Assembly (NCBI GenBank): GCA_963743595.1
Contig: CAVURW010000248.1
Span: 1 to 36,688 of the forward strand
DNA: 36,688 bases
Direction: 5' to 3'
DNA from: CAVURW01 sp963743595
Lineage (GTDB): Bacteria > Verrucomicrobiota > Verrucomicrobiia > Methylacidiphilales > UBA1321
Shown here: positions 1 through 7,329 of the stretch, one piece after another
How the letters are laid out: every line of letters begins with the position of its first letter
Numbering within the stretch: the first letter of the stretch is position 1
Notes under the pieces: generated by a model
Told to the model about the DNA's origin: nothing
Databases searched by the model: none
Seen by the model: the letters and a program-made list of their open reading frames with translations, nothing else
Made by a program: the position numbers and the translations under genes

Positions 1-34
1 TAAAGTAGAGCAAAAAAGGCGATAAACGCAACAC

Positions 35-967
35 TTACATATCGCGAATAAGCACACGCGCTTCTGCAACGTCTTTCTGAATCTGCGCAGAAAGCAGTTC
101 TACAGAGGAGAAACGCTGTTCCGGTCGCAGGAAATGAAACTGATCAATTAGCAGCTCCTGATCATAAAGATTTCCAGAAAAATCGAGTAAATGAACCTCC
201 ACCGATGGCATGTTTGCAGCCGATACGGTAGGGCGCAGGCCATGGTTTAAGACCCCGATGTAGGTGGACGTTACACCGTTTAATGTCAAACGGACGCGGA
301 CGGCATAAGTGCCCATTGGGGGAACCAATTGCGGTATCTCTGAGAGATTTGCTGTGGGAAAACCGATTGTTCGACCTCGGGCCTGACCGTGCATGATCTT
401 GCCTGAAATTGCATACGACCAGCCGAGCAATCGATTTGCGGTAGCCAAATCGTTTTGGCCGATCGATTCACGAATACGCGTGCTGCTCACGATGGCCCCA
501 AGCTCCACCACCGGTGGCGTGGCGTGAATCTGAATCCCGAGTGGCGAGGACCACTCTTGCAATTGCTCGACGGAGCCCTGCCGATTCAGGCCAAACGCCC
601 ATTGTGCACCGACAGAGATCTGCCGGACGTTGGGAGCCATGCGCAACAATTGCTGAAAGAAGACGTGTGCGGTGGAATTCTTGAGGGCGGAATTAAAGGC
701 GATCGCGATCACTCGAGAGGCCCCGAATTGCTCCAGAAGTCGGTACTTCTGTGAAAGCGTCGTGAGTCTTCGTGGCGCTCGATCCGGCGCGACAACCGTC
801 ATCGGATGCGGCTCAAATGTTATCGCAGCGATGGGTCGGGGCAGATGGCCCAACGAGCCGATAACGGCTTGATGACCCAGGTGAACGCCATCAAAGACGC
901 CGATGGCAAGACCGGTGAGATCGGGTTGTGCAGGGACTTGATCGAGGGGGATGGGTCCGATGAGCAC
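35..967 (-). CDS. ribF: Bifunctional riboflavin kinase / FAD synthetase
   Basis: A 310-residue protein of normal RibF length. It phosphorylates riboflavin to FMN and adenylylates FMN to FAD in the cytoplasm. The N-terminal nucleotidyltransferase half shows GVFDGVHLGHQ at about residues 23-33 and the later SSTRIRES motif near 160. The C-terminal riboflavin kinase half shows GRTIGFPTANL near 197 and PPMGTYAV. The start is GTG at 965-967 and no Shine-Dalgarno is visible. It lies 8 bases downstream of the truB stop, so it is probably translated from the same transcript; truB-ribF is a very common bacterial gene order. Nothing is missing from the known motifs, and the assignment is secure. Confidence 0.97.
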   Translation of the reverse strand: MLIGPIPLDQVPAQPDLTGLAIGVFDGVHLGHQAVIGSLGHLPRPIAAITFEPHPMTVVAPDRAPRRLTTLSQKYRLLEQFGASRVIAIAFNSALKNSTAHVFFQQLLRMAPNVRQISVGAQWAFGLNRQGSVEQLQEWSSPLGIQIHATPPVVELGAIVSSTRIRESIGQNDLATANRLLGWSYAISGKIMHGQARGRTIGFPTANLSEIPQLVPPMGTYAVRVRLTLNGVTSTYIGVLNHGLRPTVSAANMPSVEVHLLDFSGNLYDQELLIDQFHFLRPEQRFSSVELLSAQIQKDVAEARVLIRDM

Positions 968-975
968 GGGAGGAA

Positions 976-1689
976 TTATTGGCGGCGAAGTCGGGAAACT
1001 TCCGGGAGGGTGAGCAGTCGCGCGACAACTTCTCTCGGGTCTTCAAAGGCGTTCAGTTCTTGCCAGGAGACCGCCTTATCGAGCGAGAAATTACCGGACT
1101 TAAGCCGGGAGAGCTGCGTGAGGTGGCCACCGCAGCCGAGGTCGTTACCGATATCATGGCAGTAGGTGCGCACGTAGAAGCCTTTACTGCACCGGATGCG
1201 GAACGAGATGGAGGGTAGGGCGATGGATTCAATGACGTATTGGAGGACGTGGGTCAGTCGCGCCTCGCGTTCCACTGTTTGACCGGCACGGGCGAGCTTG
1301 TAGAGCGGCACGCCGCCCATTTTGATCGCGGAGACCATGGGCGGTGTTTGATAAAAATCGCCCAGGTACTTCTTGAATGCGGTGTGAATATGCTCGTCGG
1401 TCAAAGGGGGAACCGGGTGCTCCTCGATAACCTTACCATCCGCGTCTTGAGAATCGGTGACTTGCCCCAGCTTCATGGTGCCCTGGTACTCCTTGTCTTC
1501 CGACATCAGTAGATCGGAGAGCTTTGTCGCCTTACCGATCAAGAGCATTAGCAGGCCGGTGGCCATGGGATCGAGTGTACCGCAATGGCCGACCTTCTTG
1601 AACTTGAAACGCTTGCGCACGAAATCGACAATATCGTGCGAGGTGCAGCCTGAGGGCTTGTTGATGAGGAGAACTCCGTCGGCTTCCAT
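976..1689 (-). CDS. truB: tRNA pseudouridine(55) synthase TruB, short form
   Basis: TruB converts U55 of the tRNA T-loop to pseudouridine. The N-terminus reads as a typical TruB (LLINKPSGCTSHD), followed by the catalytic motif GTLDPMATGLL with the nucleophilic aspartate at residue 40. KMGGVPLYKLARAG and FYVRTYCHDIG are further family motifs. At 237 residues it is shorter than the roughly 310-residue E. coli enzyme and appears to lack the C-terminal PUA domain, as many non-proteobacterial TruB proteins do. ATG start at 1687-1689. It heads a truB-ribF pair, and an intrinsic terminator at 1701-1742 separates it from the upstream type IV secretion-like operon, so its own promoter must lie very close or transcription reads through. 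Confidence 0.96.
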   Translation of the reverse strand: MEADGVLLINKPSGCTSHDIVDFVRKRFKFKKVGHCGTLDPMATGLLMLLIGKATKLSDLLMSEDKEYQGTMKLGQVTDSQDADGKVIEEHPVPPLTDEHIHTAFKKYLGDFYQTPPMVSAIKMGGVPLYKLARAGQTVEREARLTHVLQYVIESIALPSISFRIRCSKGFYVRTYCHDIGNDLGCGGHLTQLSRLKSGNFSLDKAVSWQELNAFEDPREVVARLLTLPEVSRLRRQ

Positions 1690-1700
1690 GGAGGGGTTAG

Positions 1701-1742
1701 AATAAATAAAGAAACAGCTCCGGCAAGAGATTACCGGAGCTG
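1701..1742 (-). terminator. Intrinsic terminator of the VirB-like operon
   Basis: A perfect 9-bp stem (CAGCTCCGG at 1715-1723 pairing with CCGGAGCTG at 1734-1742) encloses a 10-nt loop. Read on the minus strand it is followed by a T-rich run (TTTCTTTATTTATT) at 1700-1713. It sits 33 bases past the stop of the lipoprotein gene and just before truB, so it should end transcription of the four-gene operon at 1776-6113. Confidence 0.85.
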
Positions 1743-1775
1743 AAGCACTGATTTTTGTGGAGTGCGAGGAGAAGC

Positions 1776-2453
1776 CTAGAGATTCAGACCGTTCGTATCG
1801 ATCGGCGTCTCGTTACCCTTGTTCGGGGGAGGGGTGGGAGGAGGCGTTGTTGCAGGAATCATCGGGTGAGCAGCCATGTCCTGCGCCTTTTTGATGGCGG
1901 CGTCTTGGTCATCTTGCTTGCTCTTGATCGAGTTCAGCTGATCGTTCATTCGATGCAACACTTCCACTGTTTGCTTTTGGGTCTCAGTGATGCGTTGTTG
2001 GTTGTCTTCGATCTTTTGCTGAGCATCTGCCATCTTTTGGTTGAGATCGTCAGTCGTCCGTTTTTGATCGTCGAGTGAGTTACGAGTGGAGGCCAGAGCA
2101 CCACCGATTTGGTTGGGCAGGAGAGCGGGTTGCTTCTCGAGAGAACCATCGGACATTGTCGCACCGATCAGGATCTGACGCTCGGAGGAGGTCTGCAAAC
2201 GCCATGTGGCTGGTTGCTCGATCCGATACACCACTTGGCGCTCGTGCATGACCTGCGGGTTGCTGGGATCCACATACCGCTCAAAAGGGTACGCTTTTAC
2301 CCGTTCCGGGATGCGGACATTCGCTTCATCTTCGATTGGGATAAAAGCGGGTGTCGGTGCTTTAACCACTTCAGGAAGTGGTGGTTTCGTGGAGGAACAG
2401 GCCACAAGGCAGACCGTTCCGACCAGGACAATGTATAAGTTTCCGATCTTCAT
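1776..2453 (-). CDS. Lipoprotein with coiled coil, last gene of VirB-like operon (VirB7 position)
   Basis: A 225-residue predicted outer-membrane lipoprotein. A signal peptide ends in a lipobox (LVAC, lipidated Cys19), followed by a Pro-rich spacer. A conserved-looking segment follows at about 50-90 (FERYVDPSNPQ, HERQVVYRIEQPATWRL). A Gln/Lys/Asp-rich probable coiled coil spans about 120-190, then a Pro-rich tail. I do not recognise a named family. Its place 13 bases behind a VirB10-like gene and its lipoprotein nature suggest it does the job of VirB7, anchoring VirB9 in the outer membrane. Classical VirB7 is only about 50 residues, so this is inference from context. ATG start; a purine-rich AAAGAGAAAAG lies just upstream. 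Confidence 0.75.
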   Translation of the reverse strand: MKIGNLYIVLVGTVCLVACSSTKPPLPEVVKAPTPAFIPIEDEANVRIPERVKAYPFERYVDPSNPQVMHERQVVYRIEQPATWRLQTSSERQILIGATMSDGSLEKQPALLPNQIGGALASTRNSLDDQKRTTDDLNQKMADAQQKIEDNQQRITETQKQTVEVLHRMNDQLNSIKSKQDDQDAAIKKAQDMAAHPMIPATTPPPTPPPNKGNETPIDTNGLNL

Positions 2454-2466
2454 TCTTTTCTCTTTG

Positions 2467-4092
2467 TTAGGGATTTTGAGGTACTGGTGGCTGACTCGAT
2501 TGCGGATTAAACGCTGGCATCGATTTTTGCTGAACTTGTGTCCGGATTCTCAAGAACTGGTCTTGAAGCTGAACCAAGTTCTGGAGTTGATCCTGCTGTT
2601 GAGACAGCTCTTGATTTGTCATCTGCTCTGCCGTGGCCTGGCTGGCCTGGACCTGAGCACGCTCGGCAGCAGCCTGGGTGGGAGGAACCGTATTCGATTG
2701 GGGAGTTCCCAGATTCTGTAGGAAGGATTGATAAAGGTCTGGTGGCGAGAACTTCTGGATGGCGCCTTCGATCGTATGGTTTTTGAAGTACTGGCCGACG
2801 TGAGCGTCCGAAGGATCAATCGTTTGCGTGATGTAGAGGTAGAATTGCTTACCCGCAGTCACACGAATGTAGTAGCCCTTACGTTTGATCTCTTCTGAGA
2901 TGCGCTGTACTTCGAGTGCCACGGCTTGGCTTAAACCTTGGAGAGAGGCATTCGCGATATTCGCTTTCGGCGTTGTTTCAACGGATTGACTACCATTGGT
3001 CGGGGCAGTGTTTCCGCTGCCGCTGACGGTGACTGTGGAAGGAGCGGTCGTAATAATCTGAGATTCCAGGGTAGGCAAAGCACCCGAGATGAAGGCTCCT
3101 AGAAACTCGAGGATGCGTGAGTTTGAAGAATCGTCAATGACCCGGCCTTTGATGCCGTAGGAGCCGTCGGTGATTCCCCATGTGCCGTTATCGTCTGCCG
3201 TAAGGTTCTCGCGATCCAAAGCCGTTCCAGAGAGGAGCAATTCAGCACCGTTCCGGGTATTGTTATAAGGGGGCATTACCAGAATCCACTCGGCTGCCGT
3301 CGGCACGCGATCCCGGAGAGTGCCGCCTGTGGACGGGTTTACAGATGTTGCGCCCTCGCCACCACCACCGCCGCCGCCGCCTCCTCCGCCGCCTCCACTA
3401 CCACCGCGATCGCCAGCACCACCACCAGTGGTTCCGTGGACTTCGGTGCCTGCGGGGATGATTAGGTGACCATCCCACCATAGGTCGTCGGTTACGAACG
3501 CGATAACAGGCGTTTGGCCATCAGAAGAATCGATCGTATTGACCAGCTCGCACTTGATCAAGCGACCAAACGGAGCGAAGTCGCCAGTGAATTCACTGCG
3601 AGCTTGCGGCTGTTCTCCACCAGGATTGCCAGGGGGTACGGGAGCTGAGGGGGAGGGAGCCGGTGTAGGTGGCGTGGCAGGAGCACCAGCAAAGTGAGCG
3701 ACACAGAACAGCGGACCTTGAGGACCTTGGCTTTGTGGGCTGAGCGGCTTTCCATCCGGACCGACAGGGATGTTTGGCTTTGTAACCGGCTTGGGCGTTT
3801 TTGGTGGCGGAGGAGGTAGGGGCGGGAGGTCGGCCACGTCGAGCGGGTACTTGCGAAGATTGGCGTTTGTATCGATATCCGGTGCAGCAGATGATTTGAC
3901 CGGCGTGGAACCGCTAGCACCCGGCATTGTCTGTGATTGGAGAGCGCTACTCTGGCTCTTATCGTCGGCTTTAGCGGCCTCACGGGTAACCGACATGTAG
4001 GCCAGAATGAGACCGCCTACGAGGAAAAGAACTGCGAGCACGCCCATGCGGCTCTGAAAGAAAGCTCCGATTTGATTGGGATGGAAGGCCAT
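2467..4092 (-). CDS. VirB10/TrbI-like type IV secretion core protein
   Basis: A 541-residue bitopic inner-membrane protein. A short cytoplasmic N-terminus is followed by one membrane segment at about 17-33 and a Pro-rich periplasmic stretch at about 75-160. Then comes a VirB10/TrbI-type beta-barrel domain: FGRLIKCELVNTI, VIAFVTDDL and LIIPAGTEVHGT match the family pattern of an entry strand, a V..DV strand and a LIP.G...G turn. VTAGKQFYLYITQTID near the end matches the closing strand. In known systems VirB10 spans both membranes and senses ATPase activity. Unusual points are a 13-glycine run inserted after the IPAGTEV strand and a Gln-rich tail of about 80 residues. It lies 9 bases after the VirB9-like gene. 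The fold assignment is fairly sure; the transported substrate is unknown. Confidence 0.85.
   Translation of the reverse strand: MAFHPNQIGAFFQSRMGVLAVLFLVGGLILAYMSVTREAAKADDKSQSSALQSQTMPGASGSTPVKSSAAPDIDTNANLRKYPLDVADLPPLPPPPPKTPKPVTKPNIPVGPDGKPLSPQSQGPQGPLFCVAHFAGAPATPPTPAPSPSAPVPPGNPGGEQPQARSEFTGDFAPFGRLIKCELVNTIDSSDGQTPVIAFVTDDLWWDGHLIIPAGTEVHGTTGGGAGDRGGSGGGGGGGGGGGGGEGATSVNPSTGGTLRDRVPTAAEWILVMPPYNNTRNGAELLLSGTALDRENLTADDNGTWGITDGSYGIKGRVIDDSSNSRILEFLGAFISGALPTLESQIITTAPSTVTVSGSGNTAPTNGSQSVETTPKANIANASLQGLSQAVALEVQRISEEIKRKGYYIRVTAGKQFYLYITQTIDPSDAHVGQYFKNHTIEGAIQKFSPPDLYQSFLQNLGTPQSNTVPPTQAAAERAQVQASQATAEQMTNQELSQQQDQLQNLVQLQDQFLRIRTQVQQKSMPAFNPQSSQPPVPQNP
3358..3396 (-). repeat. Poly-glycine codon tract in the VirB10-like gene
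   Basis: Thirteen consecutive glycine codons (a GGN tract, read as CCN triplets on the plus strand) sit inside a wider Gly-rich loop of about 25 codons. The tract is a likely site of length variation by slippage. Its position falls between two strands of the VirB10-like domain, where a flexible insertion could be tolerated. Confidence 0.8.
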
Positions 4093-4101
4093 AAATTTGG
4101 G

Positions 4102-5439
4102 TTACTGGGTCTTCTTGCCGTTAGTTTGCGTGGGAGCGCCAGCGTCCTGATCTGGCTGCGGTTCCAGTGAAGCGGCACCCGGCGTTTGCATTTCTGCCGT
4201 GGTCGCCTGGGCGATGGGCTGAGAAGGGGCGATAGGAGGGGTTAACTGACTGAGATTCGGGCGGGGAGTTGGAGCGGGCGCAGATCCGGCCATGGGATGT
4301 GGAATGTACGGCGTGTCTGAGATCTTCGGATCTTCCAATTGCCGAATCTCATCCGGGAAAGCCAGTGGGCTCACCGGACCACGGCGTTTGTTCAAGGTGT
4401 CCAGCGTAATGGAGAATTGATTGTTCGGTGCGAGCCAGTTCGGCATCCCTTCGGGTGTTCCGATAATCGCGAAGTAGGCGATCTTCTTTTCGTGAGGAGC
4501 CAAGTCGCCGTCAAAATCAGCCGTCACCGCGTAATAGACCTTATCCCCGCGTCGGACGGTGAAGCTTTCCGGATCGAGCAATACGGGCTTGTCGGTCGTG
4601 TTTTTGATACCGACTTCGAAGGCGAGGACATCAAGCTTGTTCTGACGCAGCACCTTCAGGATGGTAATGGTGTAGGGTCCATTATCCGAGACGTCGCCGC
4701 CGCTACCGTCGCGTACGGAGAGGATCATGTTGGGCATTACGTTCAGCGCGTCTTGCAGTTCGTCCCGATTGAAAATGGAGAGGGTTTTGAGCGTATCGAT
4801 GACACCGAGAATGCGCATGGATGAAGCGGTCTTCACCGGACGAGGGGGCAAGGTGCGTGTCTTGATGACGGAACCGGGTCCACCGCCACCGGGAGTGTTA
4901 TCGGCACTCTGCATCATGTCGGGTCCGGGAGCATTTCCGGGGTTACCGGGAGCATTGTTATCAGCCATGTTTGGGCTGTTGAACGATTCACCGCCGACGC
5001 TGGTGGTCATGATGATCGTCGTCGCGGCCAATTCTGCGCTTACGGGGAAGGGTTCAAAACAATAGACCCGACCGTTGTAGTAAACGTTGAGGTTACGCGC
5101 GGACGTGGGCTTGAGCGGGGCGATGGAGAGGTACGAGTTACCGGGGTTGTACTCGATCAAAAAGTCCGCGATATTGTTGGGGTTATTGTTTGGATCTGCC
5201 GTGTAACCGACGGCATCCACGCCACCGATGGGTGAGGGGAACGAAATGGTGGTCGTGACGAGTGGGTTGGTCGGAATCGGTACGGGATGCATCTCATCCA
5301 ATACAAATTTGTAAACCCGAACCGGGCCCGAGGTTTGCGTCGACATCTGGGGAGATGTCAGCTTCATGAGCTGTGGCTGCTGAGCCACCGCGACCAGAGG
5401 CAAGAGCGAGCAGATGAGGATAAGGGGGCGAAGTTTCAT
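4102..5439 (-). CDS. VirB9/TrbG-like type IV secretion core protein
   Basis: A 445-residue secreted protein. The Sec signal peptide is clear (MKLRPLILICSLLPLVAVA, cleavage near residue 19). The N-terminal half resembles the VirB9/TrbG N-domain: TTTISFP at about 63-69, then YLSIAPLKPTSARNLNVYY and GRVYCFEPFPV, matching the family pattern of an IKP..., TNL.V strand and a Y.F.L strand. A Gly/Pro/Asn-rich linker near 155-200 leads to a second beta-rich region (ILKVLRQNKLDVLAFEVGIKN, FTVRRGDKVYYAV) and a Pro/Gln-rich tail. In known systems VirB9 forms the outer-membrane ring with VirB7 and VirB10. It lies 8 bases after the VirB8-like gene. The C-terminal half is longer than and divergent from canonical VirB9, so exact family membership is uncertain. 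Confidence 0.75.
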   Translation of the reverse strand: MKLRPLILICSLLPLVAVAQQPQLMKLTSPQMSTQTSGPVRVYKFVLDEMHPVPIPTNPLVTTTISFPSPIGGVDAVGYTADPNNNPNNIADFLIEYNPGNSYLSIAPLKPTSARNLNVYYNGRVYCFEPFPVSAELAATTIIMTTSVGGESFNSPNMADNNAPGNPGNAPGPDMMQSADNTPGGGGPGSVIKTRTLPPRPVKTASSMRILGVIDTLKTLSIFNRDELQDALNVMPNMILSVRDGSGGDVSDNGPYTITILKVLRQNKLDVLAFEVGIKNTTDKPVLLDPESFTVRRGDKVYYAVTADFDGDLAPHEKKIAYFAIIGTPEGMPNWLAPNNQFSITLDTLNKRRGPVSPLAFPDEIRQLEDPKISDTPYIPHPMAGSAPAPTPRPNLSQLTPPIAPSQPIAQATTAEMQTPGAASLEPQPDQDAGAPTQTNGKKTQ

Positions 5440-5447
5440 TGGTCCTA

Positions 5448-6113
5448 TTACGGCTGGGCTTGTTGGATGGACATTTTGTAGTCAGCGACGATGTAGGGGT
5501 ACTCGCCGACACGATCAAGCCGAGGGTTGCGGATTACCGAGAAGATGGCAGAAAACTTTCGAGGCTCGACGATCGACTGCCCTTCGTAGATACCTACGAC
5601 AATGATGTTTCCGGAGACGCGGACGAAGTGGGCGTGGATCGCGTTATTTGCCAAGACGCTGATTTCCTTCACTTCTGGTTTCCAGTGAAGATTCTTCGTC
5701 TTGATTTCAGGCAAATCAGCGGTGATTTCCGTCTGGAGTTTATCTAGAGCGACGTCGCGGTAGACGTTCGCTGCGCGTTGGGGGAAATCCATTCCACTAC
5801 CGGCAGGGGAACGAGAGAGTGCCACGAGTGCAGCCTCAAGACCTACTTCTTTAAAGAGACGGTCGTCCTCATCCAGGGTCTCCAGGGGTCCGGCGTGGAT
5901 GGTGTGGCCGGAGTCGATGGCAAACACATAGGCACCCACCTGCATCTCGTGAACGGTGAGATACTCAAAGACCACGCAGAATGCCAGAATGAATACGGCA
6001 AATCCAATGGCGAGGTTTCGCTGCTGTTGGGCAGAAGCAAATCGGTCTTGGGGACTGAAGATGTTTTTTCCGCGGGGGGTATCCGCTTGGCGTGGGGTCT
6101 CGGTTGTCCTCAT
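5448..6113 (-). CDS. VirB8/TrbF-like type IV secretion inner-membrane protein
   Basis: A 221-residue protein with a short cytoplasmic N-terminus, one membrane segment at about 34-52 (LAIGFAVFILAFCVVFEYL) and a periplasmic domain of about 165 residues. The size and topology match VirB8/TrbF, an NTF2-like periplasmic protein that nucleates the assembly. SVIRNPRLDRVGEYPYIVADYKM near the end resembles the strand in VirB8 that ends in R....NPLG. ATG at 6111-6113 is preferred; a TTG 13 codons upstream (6150-6152) is possible. It is the first gene of the operon leading into VirB9-, VirB10- and lipoprotein genes. The assignment leans on operon context as well as sequence. Confidence 0.7.
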   Translation of the reverse strand: MRTTETPRQADTPRGKNIFSPQDRFASAQQQRNLAIGFAVFILAFCVVFEYLTVHEMQVGAYVFAIDSGHTIHAGPLETLDEDDRLFKEVGLEAALVALSRSPAGSGMDFPQRAANVYRDVALDKLQTEITADLPEIKTKNLHWKPEVKEISVLANNAIHAHFVRVSGNIIVVGIYEGQSIVEPRKFSAIFSVIRNPRLDRVGEYPYIVADYKMSIQQAQP

Positions 6114-6357
6114 TTCGAGAGTGGAGGATTGCAGGAAGATGGACCAAGTCAACCATTTTGATGTTACATTTCGCTAGAAAAGCTTATTTATTTGGCTGGA
6201 TAATTATTATCGAATTTTTTTATGGAGAAAGTCGCAATAGCTCTTGATTAATAGGGGTTTGCTGAGGCATCCTTACTTTTTTGTAACCGGCGATTGTCGA
6301 CTTCGCTGGACCTGCCCGGCTAACATTTTGATTACATCCGCGCGAGTCGCTGGACTT
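6114..6357. other. AT-rich intergenic spacer between moaD and the VirB8-like gene
   Basis: This 244-base stretch should hold the promoter of the VirB-like operon on the minus strand. The AT-rich minus-strand segment near 6190-6225 (GATAATAATTAT) is the likeliest -10 area, but I could not define a convincing -35/-10 pair. Two similar stretches occur 170 bases apart on the plus strand: ACATTTTGATTACAT at 6323-6337 and CCATTTTGATGTTACAT at 6153-6169. They could be a pair of regulator sites or chance. I see no ORF of note. Confidence 0.4.
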
Positions 6358-6612
6358 TTACCCCCCGCTGACAGGTGGGATAATGGCGATGGTACTGCTT
6401 CCCGGTGGTAAAATCGTTCCAATCGACACAAAGTCCATGTTCAGTGCAACACGCGCTTTGGGCAGTTTCGATTGCCAATCGGGTCGGAGTGAGGAGAGAA
6501 GGTCCTCGATGGTCGTGGGAGCAGGGACTGAAACGGTTTGATTCTGAAAAACCGACTGCGCTGAGGAGAATGAGAGGAGCGAGACGGATGCGTATGGGAG
6601 GTCAGGCGACAT
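6358..6612 (-). CDS. moaD: MoaD/ThiS-family sulfur carrier protein
   Basis: An 84-residue ubiquitin-like protein ending in the diagnostic Gly-Gly (PPVSGG). The C-terminal glycine is adenylated by a MoeB-type enzyme and then carries sulfur as a thiocarboxylate, here most likely for molybdopterin synthase. Supporting features are SLLSFSSAQSVF as the first beta hairpin, IEDLLSSLRPDW as the helix, RVALNMDFV, and DF...ILPPGSSTIAIIPPVSGG, which match MoaD and its usual length of about 80. ATG at 6610-6612 is chosen because GGAGG lies 6 bases upstream. A candidate activating enzyme with a rhodanese domain is encoded at 29773-30972. No moaE or moaA is adjacent. ThiS or another sulfur carrier is the alternative. 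Confidence 0.85.
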   Translation of the reverse strand: MSPDLPYASVSLLSFSSAQSVFQNQTVSVPAPTTIEDLLSSLRPDWQSKLPKARVALNMDFVSIGTILPPGSSTIAIIPPVSGG

Positions 6613-7028
6613 TAGAAGCCTCCGTTTCTCAAAAAGGTTCTCGATTTCGACACTACGACCTCGCGAGTCACGTCGCATGCGAGGACGTTATCCCGACATA
6701 AAGACCCGCGCTTTTGTGAATGATCGATATCTAACATTTCTACTTCGTGGAATATTTCATTAGACGTTATTGGAGGATAGGAGTGTTTTGGCGAGGAGTG
6801 CCGAACTGCGACCTTTCCAAAGCGACGAGTTGCTCCCTTTTGCAGGCAATCGCATCGTCGAAAAGAGCTCTTAACGGTAAATGATTCATTAAAATTAAGT
6901 GGCATTTTGAAGTAAGATGTGGCGAAAAAGTCGATTGGGTACTATAGTTCTGTCGACAGAATTGTTGTAATAAAAATGTTCGGGATGACTGGCGTCGTAT
7001 GATTCATATCAATCAAAAGGGGGTCGAT
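6613..7028. other. Divergent intergenic region with a long moaD leader
   Basis: A 416-base stretch separates moaD (minus) from the first GYF-like gene (plus). A palindromic promoter-like core lies at 6941-6961, which leaves about 320 bases of potential 5' leader before moaD. A minus-strand reading frame of 97 codons (6612-6905) ends in TAATG, overlapping the moaD start, but its protein resembles nothing I know, it is rich in Arg/Ser/Lys, and its start lacks a ribosome site. The leader could instead be a structured RNA. I could not match it to the Moco RNA motif by eye. Confidence 0.5.
6941..6961. promoter_or_regulatory. Palindromic candidate divergent promoter/operator
   Basis: ACTATAGT (6941-6948) is a perfect 8-bp palindrome that reads as a -10 box, TATAGT, on both strands. 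It runs directly into TTCTGTCGACAGAA (6948-6961), a perfect 14-bp palindrome typical of a dimeric repressor site. The -35 matches on either side are weak. Position and symmetry suggest one regulator site controlling both moaD and the small GYF-like genes. Confidence 0.4.
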
Positions 7029-7313
7029 ATGGGGGTTTTCACACTGGAATCAGTGCGAAATGGGCTCGGCACGGGAATGTTCAGCCGAGGGGATTGGGGT
7101 TGGATGCCTTCGATGGAAAAGTGGCGGCCCCTAGGTGAATTGGTAGATGATCTCGTTGCGAAGGATTCGGGTTCAGCTCCCAAAGATTTACGCGCCTCCA
7201 TGCACGCCCGGCTTAAAGCGAAGATTGGGCAAGACGGAAAAATTTTTGTTCCGAAGCAAGCTCAACAATCGGATAAGCAAAAAACGATATTCTTTGGCAA
7301 ACTAAAGTTTTAA
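7029..7313 (+). CDS. Small GYF-like (DUF4339-type) protein
   Basis: A 94-residue soluble protein. Residues 1-42 follow the GYF_2/DUF4339 pattern: a short strand, a helix (LESVRNGLGTG), an acidic/aromatic turn and WMPSMEKWRPLGELV, where the family has a GM..W.P. motif. The rest is basic and without a recognised domain. ATG at 7029 is chosen over an ATG ten codons upstream because AAAAGGGGG lies 5 bases before it. GYF_2 domains are thought to bind proline-rich peptides; in bacteria their partners are mostly unknown. A second, diverged copy follows 16 bases downstream. Confidence 0.65.
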   Translation: MGVFTLESVRNGLGTGMFSRGDWGWMPSMEKWRPLGELVDDLVAKDSGSAPKDLRASMHARLKAKIGQDGKIFVPKQAQQSDKQKTIFFGKLKF

Positions 7314-7329
7314 GTTTTAAGGTGGGATT

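Noticed and set aside
1..34. Possible terminator after ribF
   Set aside because: A T-run (AAAAAA on the plus strand) is present but only a 3-bp stem (GCG/CGC) precedes it, too weak to call.
1776..6113. Interpretation as a complete conjugative element
   Set aside because: No relaxase, coupling protein, VirB4/VirB11 ATPase, integrase or attachment repeats are present in the window.
6612..6905. Minus-strand 97-codon frame ending in TAATG at the moaD start
   Set aside because: No ribosome site, no recognisable family, and an Arg/Ser-rich composition; kept only as a remark on the moaD leader, not as a gene.
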